Of a stretch of DNA of 64,000 bases, positions 35,989 to 44,543 are shown in pieces. The DNA comes from Burkholderiales bacterium (GTDB taxonomy: Bacteria > Pseudomonadota > Gammaproteobacteria > Burkholderiales > Nitrosomonadaceae), in contig JACKLR010000001.1 in NCBI GenBank assembly GCA_024235795.1, positions 1 to 64,000 on the forward strand, written 5' to 3'. How positions within the stretch are numbered: position 1 is the first letter of the stretch; each line of letters begins with the position of its first letter. A program made the translations under genes and the position numbers. Below the pieces are notes generated by a model, which worked only from the letters and a program-made list of their open reading frames with translations, was not told the origin of the DNA and did no database searches.

Positions 35989-37044
35989 TTAGTTTTTCTC
36001 TTTTATGTTGTCTAAAACTTTTGAAAAAACATCCTTCCAAATCGGCTTACCTTTATATAGCCAACCTTTCTCAGTCAGCGCCATATGATCTCCCTCAAAA
36101 GTGTCAACGTATTTACCATACATTGCGGATTCCACAGTGACCAGTCCATCATTTTGTGTATTGAGATCTCCGTTCTCAGGATCATAATTTAATTCCAGAT
36201 TCTTAACCATTGCGTCATGCCAGCAATGTATGATGAGACTGGGGATAGTCTTTCTATCGTGGTATTTTGACCTGCAGTTAGCATCGCAATCGATAGCGGA
36301 GCCATAGCTGAAAGCTCGTTTATAAATTTCCGGATCATCTTTTATTTTCAGATCATTCTCTATTTTCTTGTTTACGTATAACTCCCTAAATTTAGAATAT
36401 GTCGTCAAGTCCGCCCCAGCCGCGGCAAATCCATATCCGTCAGGATCATCTGGAAAAAAACTTCTGAAAAAGCTTAGAATATTTCCAGGAATCGTACAAA
36501 ACTCGCCTTGCATCAACATATTGGCGATATACGAGCCTTTGTGGGGTGTTGAGATGGTGGTAAAAGTGATTACCTGATCAGACAGTGACCTGTTTTCTTT
36601 ATAGGCATCAGACAAAACTTGTCGAACAGCAAGTCCTCCCATGCTCTTGGCAATAATATGAAATTTCCTTTTTTCAGCAGCCGGGAATTTTTTTTCGATG
36701 TCGTCCTTTAGCTCAGTTGCAAGGTTTTCTATGCTTGCAATCGAAGGAATACAAGCAACATGAAGATTAAAACCCTTTTGATTGAACAGCGCATTAAGTT
36801 CTTTCCATTCGATATAATCCTGGGCGTCACATTTTTCTGGATTGAGGGTATTGAGGAATGAAAACCCTACGCCTGGCACAAAAAGAACATCAGCAAGTTG
36901 TTGATCGTGCGTCAAGTTTTCTTCATAAGTTGGCGTAAACTCTGTGATTGCATGAGATCTGCTCGCAGATTTGTGAGAATATGACGCGCAACCCGATAAA
37001 ACCGATAGCAAAAGTAATGCTGTGATCCAGGCAAGATTTTTCAT
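35989..37044 (-). CDS. Alpha/beta-hydrolase (lipase-like) lipoprotein
   Basis: A 351-residue lipoprotein with the lipobox LSGC. The fold signature is VLFVPGVGFSFLNT (oxyanion-region), then IIAKSMGGLAVRQVL with the nucleophile Ser in an A-x-S-x-G elbow. A late Asp/His pair may be HCWHD and GDHMALTE. It resembles triacylglycerol lipase-type enzymes (STPHKGSYIAN after the nucleophile). It follows the unknown lipoprotein gene at 37115 on the same strand, 70 bases away, so the two may form one operon. AT-rich base use suggests recent acquisition. Confidence 0.8.
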   Translation of the reverse strand: MKNLAWITALLLLSVLSGCASYSHKSASRSHAITEFTPTYEENLTHDQQLADVLFVPGVGFSFLNTLNPEKCDAQDYIEWKELNALFNQKGFNLHVACIPSIASIENLATELKDDIEKKFPAAEKRKFHIIAKSMGGLAVRQVLSDAYKENRSLSDQVITFTTISTPHKGSYIANMLMQGEFCTIPGNILSFFRSFFPDDPDGYGFAAAGADLTTYSKFRELYVNKKIENDLKIKDDPEIYKRAFSYGSAIDCDANCRSKYHDRKTIPSLIIHCWHDAMVKNLELNYDPENGDLNTQNDGLVTVESAMYGKYVDTFEGDHMALTEKGWLYKGKPIWKDVFSKVLDNIKEKN

Positions 37045-37114
37045 TTCAAAACTCACTATTTAAATTGGATTCCGGGGTTAATGATTAACCCCGGCTTTTC
37101 TATTAAAAACAGAT

Positions 37115-38428
37115 TTATTTAGAAGGATTGAGCATGTCGATGATGCCGCTCCTGTTTTGTTCCAGATAATCGGAACCTTTTAATATGGTTTTCTTGACGT
37201 TGGATGGATCGCTTTCATTAACCGTCAACTGGAGACTAAAATAACCGACACTACTTGCTGGATATTCAGGTATCGCTATCCAGCCTATGACGGGTGGCGT
37301 CTGATTTTTGGTATAGTCAATATAATGCTTTTCTCCAGTCAGGTCGTGTTTGGCCGGGCCTGCTATCGCATCTTTCAGTCCCAGTGAAACCATTTGGGGA
37401 ATCACGGCGCCACTCTCAGTTTTAGCATTTACCAGCGCGTCAATACTCAGGCGAATATTGTAATCAACTTCAGTCCCGGTTTGTAACAAGAGTGCACCGG
37501 GTATGGCCAGTGGATTGACGGGATTAAAACTGACTACTTTTGCTTTAGACAACCATTGCCATTTCCACAAGGGCCTAACCAGAAATGGGCTGCCTTTCAC
37601 AGAAGAATCTTTGGAAAGACTGAGAGCGTAGGCAAAGGCCAGCCTTTTTCCTTTAATGGCATTATCAAAATCATCATCATTTTCGAATAGTATGGTTGAT
37701 CCATCTGCTATTTCTTGGACACTCGAATTTTTTACTGCATAATTCTTTATGATGTTTACCATGTCTTCATGACCCTTCTCGTCGTTTTTATTCTTTTGGG
37801 GTGGAGGAGCATTGAATGGCGATTCGTCGACCCATCTGGAAATAACTACTTCGATAGTATTATATTTCTTTATGTCTTGAAGAACTTTGAGATTTGTATT
37901 GGCCGTAATAAGTAGTTCTTTGAGAGCTTTTTCAGCGTCATTAGTTAATTTTTCACCATTTTTATCTATTCCTTTCTTAAGCACTATATTCGTCGCATTT
38001 TTTAATTCTTCCTTCTCTTTTATACACTGATCTAAATTGTTAAATGGGATTGTTTTGACATCATTCGTCGTTAACCAAGCTTTTGCGCCATATGAAGCTT
38101 CATAACTTTTCGCTTCTTCCTGCAGCTCCGATTTTATATAATCAATCGCCATACCTATAGCCACTGATGCTAATGCAGCTTCTATAGCGAAGTAAGTTAC
38201 CTTTTTATCTTCCTCAATAGAAGTACATATTTTAGAAATTTTCTTGTGATATTCTTTTTCTTTTTGTGCATTTTCTTTGGAACGCACCACATGAAGCCAG
38301 ACTGTTTCACCAGCACGTTGGTCAGAAAAATGGTGGTGCGGTATTAGCAGTCCTATTCTCGAGCGAGTGGCGCAGCCGGATATAATAAAGACAAGAATGA
38401 CAATCAGTAACAAATGCTTTTTATTCAT
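37115..38428 (-). CDS. Unrecognised lipoprotein, partner of the lipase gene
   Basis: A 437-residue lipoprotein with the lipobox IISGC. The mature part has a Lys/Glu-rich helical first half, including the short hydrophobic stretch AIEAALASVAIGMAI. The second half (WLSKAKVVSFNPVNPLAIPGALLLQTG, PVIGWIAIPEYPASSVGYFSLQLTV) appears beta-rich. No family is recognised. It stands first in a likely two-gene operon with the lipoprotein lipase. Both proteins should sit at the same membrane face, which suggests a joint job. Confidence 0.75.
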   Translation of the reverse strand: MNKKHLLLIVILVFIISGCATRSRIGLLIPHHHFSDQRAGETVWLHVVRSKENAQKEKEYHKKISKICTSIEEDKKVTYFAIEAALASVAIGMAIDYIKSELQEEAKSYEASYGAKAWLTTNDVKTIPFNNLDQCIKEKEELKNATNIVLKKGIDKNGEKLTNDAEKALKELLITANTNLKVLQDIKKYNTIEVVISRWVDESPFNAPPPQKNKNDEKGHEDMVNIIKNYAVKNSSVQEIADGSTILFENDDDFDNAIKGKRLAFAYALSLSKDSSVKGSPFLVRPLWKWQWLSKAKVVSFNPVNPLAIPGALLLQTGTEVDYNIRLSIDALVNAKTESGAVIPQMVSLGLKDAIAGPAKHDLTGEKHYIDYTKNQTPPVIGWIAIPEYPASSVGYFSLQLTVNESDPSNVKKTILKGSDYLEQNRSGIIDMLNPSK

Positions 38429-38776
38429 TGTTTTGCTCCTGTTTTGTTGTTAAATGATTCGTTTCACAGTTAATGCCATGAAGTTATGATGTTAATTCCA
38501 GGAATACTCTGCATCTTTATGATCTACAGGTTATGTCGTAAATGATTGTTGAAAATGTCTCACAAAATCACATGATATACTTTTAATCAATCGGTTATAC
38601 GATTTAATGAGCATTAAAAAATCACTTTTATATCAGAATATTGAAAAATTCAATACTTAATTGTTACATGGCTATCTACAACATTTAAGGCTAACGCCAA
38701 GGTCTGCAATTCCATGTTACTTGGCAAGAATTCGATGACGATAAAAAATTGTGTTGTATTAGTTTCCACCGTTATG
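38429..38776. other. Gene-free spacer
   Basis: Between two leftward genes. It contains a short perfect inverted repeat TTTAATG-AG-CATTAAA (38603-38618) with flanking A/T runs that could act as an operator or weak terminator. The part next to 38428 should carry the promoter of the lipoprotein operon. No gene is supported. Confidence 0.4.
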
Positions 38777-39814
38777 TCACGTTAGCGCTAAATTGCCCGG
38801 AGACGGTTTTGTGCCATCTGTCAGTTGAAGCATGTTTGTCACTGGCGCAGTAAACGATACATGCAAGTGGTTATCATGCCCGGCCAAACGGGAAGCACCG
38901 ATGATTTGCGGGTCATTAAAATAAATCTTGCCTGCACCAATATTAGTAAGTAAATCTACAAGTTCCTGTGTTCTGGGACGGTCATAATTTTTCTGTTGCC
39001 ACGTACCCCGTTTGCCATCCGTCGTCATCGGTCGAACATCAAGTTCCGTGCCCTGTTGATGTGTAAAGTGAGGTGGATAAAGCCCACCCCAACGGAGATT
39101 ACCCGCCGTAATTGTTACCGGATATGTCCATCTTGCCCTGGCAATGGTTTCACCAAGCATTTGTAGCCGAGGAACCAGGTCTTTATGCACATGCGTTCCT
39201 ATTGCGCCAATAATTCTGAGCCCATTTTCAACAGAAGGAATTGGAGCCATCCAATCATAACCAATGTTTATGGTAGTTGTAGTAATGGAATCGGTTCCTA
39301 TAGCGGTGATTACATGTTCAGTTGCCATTTGTGGCTGATTCCCGCCGATGTGCGATACCGTATACAGGGTTTCGGCACTACCAACGCTGTCAGTAATCGC
39401 CGTTGTTCTGCTTAATGTTCCTAGTAGGCGAATTCGCCCATTCTGGATGCGTTGCCGGATTTTATTTCTCGATTTAGTTCCAAAACGAGCCACCATACCG
39501 TCTTCTGTACGCCAGCCAGTTCCAGTTGGATTCATTGCTTCAACATGAAACGTTACGTTAACACCCGGAACAGGACGATTATTCTGGTCGGTTACTGTAA
39601 CAGGAATCATGACTGTGCCTGTTCCATTGGGGTAAAGATTTATCGCAGTTTCCGCTGTATGAAGGTGGTGTTCGGATAATTCGGTATAAAAAGATTCATG
39701 CTCTTCTGACGATGTCGATCCAGTTGGAATCGGACAAACCTGTGGTTTGTTCACAATGATACGAAGTTCAACATCTTCAGGCATAAGACCTTCAAGGTCA
39801 TGTTTTTCATTCAT
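38777..39814 (-). CDS. Ig-like domain plus M15/M74-type zinc peptidase (peptidoglycan endopeptidase-like)
   Basis: A 345-residue protein. Residues about 55-165 form a Big_1/invasin-like domain (GTVMIPVTVTDQNNRPVPGVNVTFHVEA). The C-terminal part has zinc-ligand motifs of LAS-type murein peptidases, HQQGTELDVRP and HDNHLHVSF, so it could cleave peptide crosslinks. No signal peptide or lipobox is visible at the preferred start (ATG 39814 after AAGGA). Export or release by lysis would be needed if the wall is the target. A spore/phage-type or effector role is possible. Confidence 0.72.
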   Translation of the reverse strand: MNEKHDLEGLMPEDVELRIIVNKPQVCPIPTGSTSSEEHESFYTELSEHHLHTAETAINLYPNGTGTVMIPVTVTDQNNRPVPGVNVTFHVEAMNPTGTGWRTEDGMVARFGTKSRNKIRQRIQNGRIRLLGTLSRTTAITDSVGSAETLYTVSHIGGNQPQMATEHVITAIGTDSITTTTINIGYDWMAPIPSVENGLRIIGAIGTHVHKDLVPRLQMLGETIARARWTYPVTITAGNLRWGGLYPPHFTHQQGTELDVRPMTTDGKRGTWQQKNYDRPRTQELVDLLTNIGAGKIYFNDPQIIGASRLAGHDNHLHVSFTAPVTNMLQLTDGTKPSPGNLALT

Positions 39815-40013
39815 GCGTATCCTTCGACAGTGGTTTGTTGTTTTCAAACATGTTTTCGCATCACTATTGTTTATCGTATCAACTACGAGACTATTCGTAG
39901 CTGGAGTAATAGAAACAGCGAGTGCTGTAGACGTTGTCTATGGCAAGCACTTCTGAGCTTCCGGCAAGAACGCCAATTAATCCAACATAAAACCATTATC
40001 TCAATACTATGAT

Positions 40014-41210
40014 ATGCTTGACATCATCAATTCTGACGTTGTGCTATTGGGAAAATTGTGGTATGGGAGGGCAGTGAATAACAACAAACCATCACATGAT
40101 GCGCTGGTTGATGCTATTTATGAATCAGCGCTTGATCCGGTCAAATGGAAACACACGCTCAATCAATTGAGTACTTATCTCAATGCCAGTGCGATTAATC
40201 TGATCGGTTTGCAGGTGCAAAATTACGACAATCCTTTTTTGCTCAGTCAAAATATTCCAAGCGATTACGGCAAAGATTATCAAAGTTACTGGCGGGAGCA
40301 TGATATCTGGGTCCAAGCAGGTATCGACAAAGGCTTAAATGGAGGGGGTAACACACTCACCGGCGATATGTTGGTGGATCGGCGCACTTTTCTAAAAAGT
40401 GCTTTTTATAATGATTGGTTAGCAGAACAAAACATCAGCGATGTGCTTTCCACAAATCTATGGGATGACAATCCCAATACGCCCAAAATCATACTCTGTT
40501 TTTTTCGCGGTGTTGGTCAAGATAGTTTTCAGGAAAGCGACCGGTTGAATTTGCACCGTCTCGCACACCATTTAAACCGAGCTTTTTGTATCACTTCTCA
40601 GCTTAAGCTTTCAGAACAAAAAAAAGTACTTGAAGAGTCTATTTTTGACTCAATCGGTCATGCCATATTCGTTTTGAATGAAAATCGGAGAATTATAAAA
40701 TACAACGCTGCTGCAACGCAGCTCTTGAGTTGCTGTCCGGGCTTAATCAAGATCAGGCATGAGCGTCTCATAGAACTCGGGTATCACGCAAGTCCAAGCT
40801 TTGATGAAGCCATTGCATTGGTTGATCGTGGGCATCATGCAGAAATCGTGTTCACCGCCACTTACCTTGGCACAATAAAAGAAACACATCATGCTAGGTT
40901 AACCCCACTTAAAGAGGCAGCGATTTGGCCATTAAGCAACCGTGCGCATTACTTACTTTTGATCGAAAAAAATCAAGAAATCAAACAAGAAACACTCCAT
41001 GCATTTTGTGCAGTGTTTAACTTGACAGCCTCTGAACAACAAATCTTGCTTGGATTGATGCAAGATGATACACCTGAAGAAATCGCACGAACCCTGAGTG
41101 TGAGTCTTGCAACGATACGGTCTCATATTCAGAATATCCGGCAAAAAACCGGAGTCCGCCGCATTACAGAGTTGGTACGCATGGCACTGATTGCTACTCG
41201 TTCGCTTTAG
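40014..41210 (+). CDS. LuxR-type transcriptional regulator with PAS-like middle region
   Basis: A 398-residue protein. The C-terminal LuxR helix-turn-helix reads LTASEQQILLGLMQDDTPEEIARTLSVSLATIRSHIQNIRQKTGV. Residues about 210-330 look like a PAS-type sensor (SIFDSIGHAIFVLNENRRIIKYNAAATQLL). The N-terminal third (YWREHDIWVQAG...) is shared with many proteobacterial orphan LuxR regulators. No receiver domain and no clear AHL-binding domain are seen. ATG 40014 lacks a ribosome site; a GTG at 40074 follows GGGAGG and is an alternative start. It is divergent to the peptidase gene. Confidence 0.85.
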   Translation: MLDIINSDVVLLGKLWYGRAVNNNKPSHDALVDAIYESALDPVKWKHTLNQLSTYLNASAINLIGLQVQNYDNPFLLSQNIPSDYGKDYQSYWREHDIWVQAGIDKGLNGGGNTLTGDMLVDRRTFLKSAFYNDWLAEQNISDVLSTNLWDDNPNTPKIILCFFRGVGQDSFQESDRLNLHRLAHHLNRAFCITSQLKLSEQKKVLEESIFDSIGHAIFVLNENRRIIKYNAAATQLLSCCPGLIKIRHERLIELGYHASPSFDEAIALVDRGHHAEIVFTATYLGTIKETHHARLTPLKEAAIWPLSNRAHYLLLIEKNQEIKQETLHAFCAVFNLTASEQQILLGLMQDDTPEEIARTLSVSLATIRSHIQNIRQKTGVRRITELVRMALIATRSL

Positions 41211-41465
41211 AAAAGTGATTGGGAATGTATCAGTATATGATCATAGAATTCAATAACTTTTGTATGTTTTAAGCGTAAATGGCAGATGAAGTGGTTTTAT
41301 TTGCAAAAAACAGACAAAAATCAAGCCAGACAGGGTAATGCGCGCATGTTGCAGAGAATTTTAATTTGTCGCCCCTGAAAATAGGGGCAAATCGTTGATA
41401 TTAATGATTAATAACTGAAATTGTACGGTTATAATCGACCTGTGTGCCCCGTCAGCGCAAGTTGG
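41211..41465. other. Gene-free spacer near the element boundary
   Basis: No gene supported. A perfect small hairpin GCCCCT-GAAAAT-AGGGGC (41371-41388) is present without a following T-run. It lies between the LuxR gene and the excisionase-like remnant. Confidence 0.45.
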
Positions 41466-41520
41466 ACAAAATATCTGATTTGATTGCTTGGAAAGAGGGT
41501 AAAAGAGTGTCCCAATAATG
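41466..41520 (+). pseudogene. 3' fragment of a second excisionase-like gene
   Basis: This 55-base stretch matches the end of the gene at 34240-34467 with about 7 differences and codes KISDLIAWKEGKRVSQ followed by the same TAA. No upstream HTH part remains. It lies 85 bases from the 3' end of tRNA-Phe, where an integrated element's end would lie. Confidence 0.8.
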
Positions 41521-41604
41521 GTTGATACGCTGTTCAATGTAACCCCGGCGTTACCCCGGAAGAAAATCATTAATGGGATATGTTCGGTAACCAATTGTTT
41601 TAAT

Positions 41605-41680
<76 letters not shown>

Positions 41681-41713
41681 TGTTTGAAGTTGCGAGATAG
41701 CAAGATAGTTAAC

Positions 41714-41790
41714 TGGCGCGCCCGGCAGGATTCGAACCCACGACCCCTTGGTTCGTAGCCAAGTACTCTATCCAACTGAGCTACGGGCGC
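41714..41790 (-). tRNA. tRNA-Arg (ACG)
   Basis: The reverse strand gives a 77-base cloverleaf beginning GCGCCCGTAGCTCAG. The anticodon loop is CTACGAA (ACG), the T-arm GGGTTCGAATCC and the end CCA encoded. It lies 33 bases upstream of tRNA-Phe and is probably co-transcribed. Confidence 0.98.
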
Positions 41791-42076
41791 TGAATACGGT
41801 TAATACAATCTGATTTTTCCAGGCTGTTATCTCACAGACGCAGGATTATAACAGATTGAAGCAGGTAGCGGGCTGCGAACTTTTATTTATTTTCATCCGG
41901 CGCCATCAAACACTTCGGAACGCTCGTAATTAAACAAGCAAACGAACGGTTGTCCCGGTTAACAGTTTTTGCTATTGGCCCTCTCACTTTTATGCGGTGG
42001 CGATGATGGTTTATTTATGCTTTCTTGTCAAGCATCAATTTAAAATTGTCCAGATTTCACAGATTCCAGTGTAGGC

Positions 42077-43249
42077 TTAGCCCTCTTCGGGTTCCGGGTC
42101 CTCTTTCAAGGGCAGGCCGGCAGCATTTTGCCTGACGGATAACTGGGTATTTTCTACACTTCCCTTTATCTTTGGCGTTTTACATACGACATCTGCATTC
42201 TGCGCACGATGGCGCAACGCATGATCGATCAGTACCAGCGCCAGCATGGCTTCGACAATAGGCGTGGCGCGTATGCCGACACAGGGATCGTGACGGCCAT
42301 GCGTTTCTACGATAACCGGATTGCCGTTCTTATCAATCGAGCGGCGCCCCAGACGGATGCTCGAAGTCGGCTTGATGGCGACATTGACGGTAACGGGCTG
42401 TCCGCTTGAAATTCCACCGAGAATGCCGCCTGCATTATTGCTGAGAAAACCGTCCGGTGTCATTTCATCGGAATGCTCGGTGCCCTTCTGGGTGACGCTG
42501 GCAAAACCCGCGCCGATTTCAACGCCTTTGACCGCGTTGATATTCATCATGGCATAGGCGATATCGGCATCCAGACGGTCATAAACCGGTTCGCCCCACC
42601 CTACCGGCACACCTTCGGCGATTGCACTGATTTTGGCGCCAACCGAATCGCCGGATTTGCGCAGTTGATCCATGAAGGTTTCCAGTTTTGCCACATAACT
42701 GGCGTCAGCAACAAAAAAGGGATTTTGATCGACATCCGTCCATTGTTTGAACGGAATCTCTACAGGCCCAAGCTGTGACATATAGCCGCGGATGACAATG
42801 CCGAATTTTTCGTTGAGCCACTTCTTGGCAATTGCACCGGCAGCCACGCGCACCGCCGTCTCACGGGCTGACGAACGGCCGCCGCCGCGGTAATCACGAA
42901 TACCGTATTTCTGCCAATAGGTATAGTCGGCATGTCCGGGACGAAAAACATCCATGATTTTGCTGTAATCCTTGCTGCGCTGGTCTTCATTGCGAATCAG
43001 CAGGCCTATCGATGTCCCCGTCGTTTTACCTTCAAAAACGCCCGACAGGATTTCAACGGTATCGGATTCACGGCGCTGCGTTACATGGCGGGAAGTTCCT
43101 GGCTTACGCCTGTCCAGTTCGTGCTGTATATCCTGTTCTCTGATTTCCAAGCCGGGCGGACAGCCGTCAATGACGCAGCCGATGGCTGGGCCATGTGATT
43201 CGCCAAAAGAGGTGACGCTAAAGAGTTTGCCAAATGAGTTACCAGACAT
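42077..43249 (-). CDS. aroC: Chorismate synthase
   Basis: The 390-residue enzyme turns 5-enolpyruvylshikimate-3-phosphate into chorismate, the last common step to aromatic amino acids, using reduced FMN. Signatures are the start SGNSFGKLFSVTSFGESHGPAIG, the block YRGGGRSSARETAVRVAAGA, and RHDPCVGIRATPIVEAM near the end. Length is slightly above the usual 360 because of a C-terminal extension ending in EDPEPEEG. First gene of the ordinary chromosome after the tRNAs. Confidence 0.97.
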   Translation of the reverse strand: MSGNSFGKLFSVTSFGESHGPAIGCVIDGCPPGLEIREQDIQHELDRRKPGTSRHVTQRRESDTVEILSGVFEGKTTGTSIGLLIRNEDQRSKDYSKIMDVFRPGHADYTYWQKYGIRDYRGGGRSSARETAVRVAAGAIAKKWLNEKFGIVIRGYMSQLGPVEIPFKQWTDVDQNPFFVADASYVAKLETFMDQLRKSGDSVGAKISAIAEGVPVGWGEPVYDRLDADIAYAMMNINAVKGVEIGAGFASVTQKGTEHSDEMTPDGFLSNNAGGILGGISSGQPVTVNVAIKPTSSIRLGRRSIDKNGNPVIVETHGRHDPCVGIRATPIVEAMLALVLIDHALRHRAQNADVVCKTPKIKGSVENTQLSVRQNAAGLPLKEDPEPEEG

Positions 43250-43521
43250 TCCGTGAAAATTCCTTTATATGGGTGCTTTTTAAACCTATCAAAACCCGTA
43301 TACACTTCCCGATATCCATATCCCATTTCGCGCTTGAGGTAAATCAAGCATGAAATGCTTTAATCATGTTATATAACAGGTACAATGCAGCAGGATAGTC
43401 AAATACAGTATTATAAACGCAAAAGGCACGATCATCATGTCATCGTGTGTCAAACGGCCCATCAGTGGCCAGGCGTAAAAGATAAACCCTGATCGAAAAA
43501 ATCAGTAAAACAGGAGATTGA

Positions 43522-44418
43522 ATGAGCACAGTACAAATTAAGGAATATCTGACCGACTTGCAGGACAGCATTGTTGCCGGACTGGAACAGGTTGACGGCA
43601 AAAACTTCCGTCGCGATCAGTGGGATCGTCCGGGTGGTGGCGGTGGAACAAGTGCGGTCATAGAAGAAGGCAACGTATTAGAACGCGGCGGCGTTAACTT
43701 TTCACATGTCCACGGCACCGGACTGCCCGCATCGGCAACGGCCGCGCGTCCCGAATTATCGGGACGGTCATTCGAGGCAATGGGTGTTTCACTGGTTCTG
43801 CATCCCCGCAATCCGTACGCGCCGACAGTCCATATGAATGTCCGCTATTTCGAGGCCCGTAAGGAAGGCGCTGAACCCGTCTGGTGGTTTGGCGGCGGCA
43901 TGGATTTGACGCCTTATTATGGCTATGAGGAAGACGCCATACACTTCCATCAGGTCTGTAAAGATGCGTTGCAACCTTTTGGCGATGATTGCTATCCGCG
44001 CTTGAAAAAATGGTGCGACGAGTATTTCTTCTTAAAACACCGTAATGAACCGCGCGGAATTGGCGGCGTATTTTTCGACGACTTGAACCAGCCGGATTTT
44101 GAAGCCTGCTTTAATCTGACCAAAAATGTCGGCAGCAATTTCCTGACAGCATACCGCCCCATTCTGGAAAAACGCAAGGATACAAAGTACGGCGAGCGTG
44201 AACGCGATTTTCAGGCTTACCGCCGTGGCCGCTATGTTGAATTCAATCTGGTCTGGGACCGCGGTACACTGTTTGGACTGCAAACAGGCGGGCGGACTGA
44301 ATCCATTCTGATGTCACTGCCCCCGATTGTTAAATGGCGTTACGACTGGAAGCCGGAAGCAGACAGCGCTGAAAACAAGCTTTACACCGATTTCCTCATC
44401 GGAAAGGACTGGGTGTAG
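43522..44418 (+). CDS. hemF: Oxygen-dependent coproporphyrinogen III oxidase
   Basis: The 298-residue enzyme oxidatively decarboxylates coproporphyrinogen III to protoporphyrinogen IX with O2 in haem synthesis. Conserved blocks include WDRPGGGGGTSAVIEEG, HMNVRYFEA, WWFGGGMDLTPYYGYEEDA and the late RGRYVEFNLVWDRGTLFGLQTGGR. An AGGAG site precedes the ATG. High haem demand of ammonia oxidisers fits, but the gene is general. Confidence 0.97.
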   Translation: MSTVQIKEYLTDLQDSIVAGLEQVDGKNFRRDQWDRPGGGGGTSAVIEEGNVLERGGVNFSHVHGTGLPASATAARPELSGRSFEAMGVSLVLHPRNPYAPTVHMNVRYFEARKEGAEPVWWFGGGMDLTPYYGYEEDAIHFHQVCKDALQPFGDDCYPRLKKWCDEYFFLKHRNEPRGIGGVFFDDLNQPDFEACFNLTKNVGSNFLTAYRPILEKRKDTKYGERERDFQAYRRGRYVEFNLVWDRGTLFGLQTGGRTESILMSLPPIVKWRYDWKPEADSAENKLYTDFLIGKDWV

Positions 44419-44449
44419 GACAGGTAACAATAGTTAACTGCTGATAAAC

Positions 44450-44472
44450 TGGTGAGTGCATTTCGCTCACCA
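44450..44472 (+). terminator. Hairpin after hemF
   Basis: TGGTGAG...CTCACCA forms a 7-base-pair stem with a 9-base loop 30 bases after the hemF stop. A T-run begins only some 17 bases later, so termination strength is doubtful. It could also serve the convergent dnaJ-like gene ending at 44544. Confidence 0.4.
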
Positions 44473-44543
44473 TATGAAGCGTGTAATATTTTTTCCGCTA
44501 TTGCTTCTTTTCTTTTTTGTATTTTGGAAGCAGACAAAACAGG

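Larger units (their letters stand above)
1..41604. mobile_element. IncP-type conjugative element (probable ICE), left end outside window
   Basis: The span holds a near-complete RP4-like transfer system: trbB to trbN on the left, and traJ-I-G-F / oriT / traK-L-M in the middle. It also carries element-typical accessory genes (ArdC-primase, RadC/JAB, SRAP, excisionase-like HTH) and two cargo blocks. Ordinary chromosomal genes begin at the tRNA-Phe/tRNA-Arg pair, a common kind of integration site, so the right boundary is placed next to 41605. No integrase and no plasmid replication gene are seen; either could lie to the left. That it is integrated rather than a plasmid is inferred from the continuity with aroC and hemF. 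The exact attachment core was not identified because the other boundary is missing. Confidence 0.65.
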
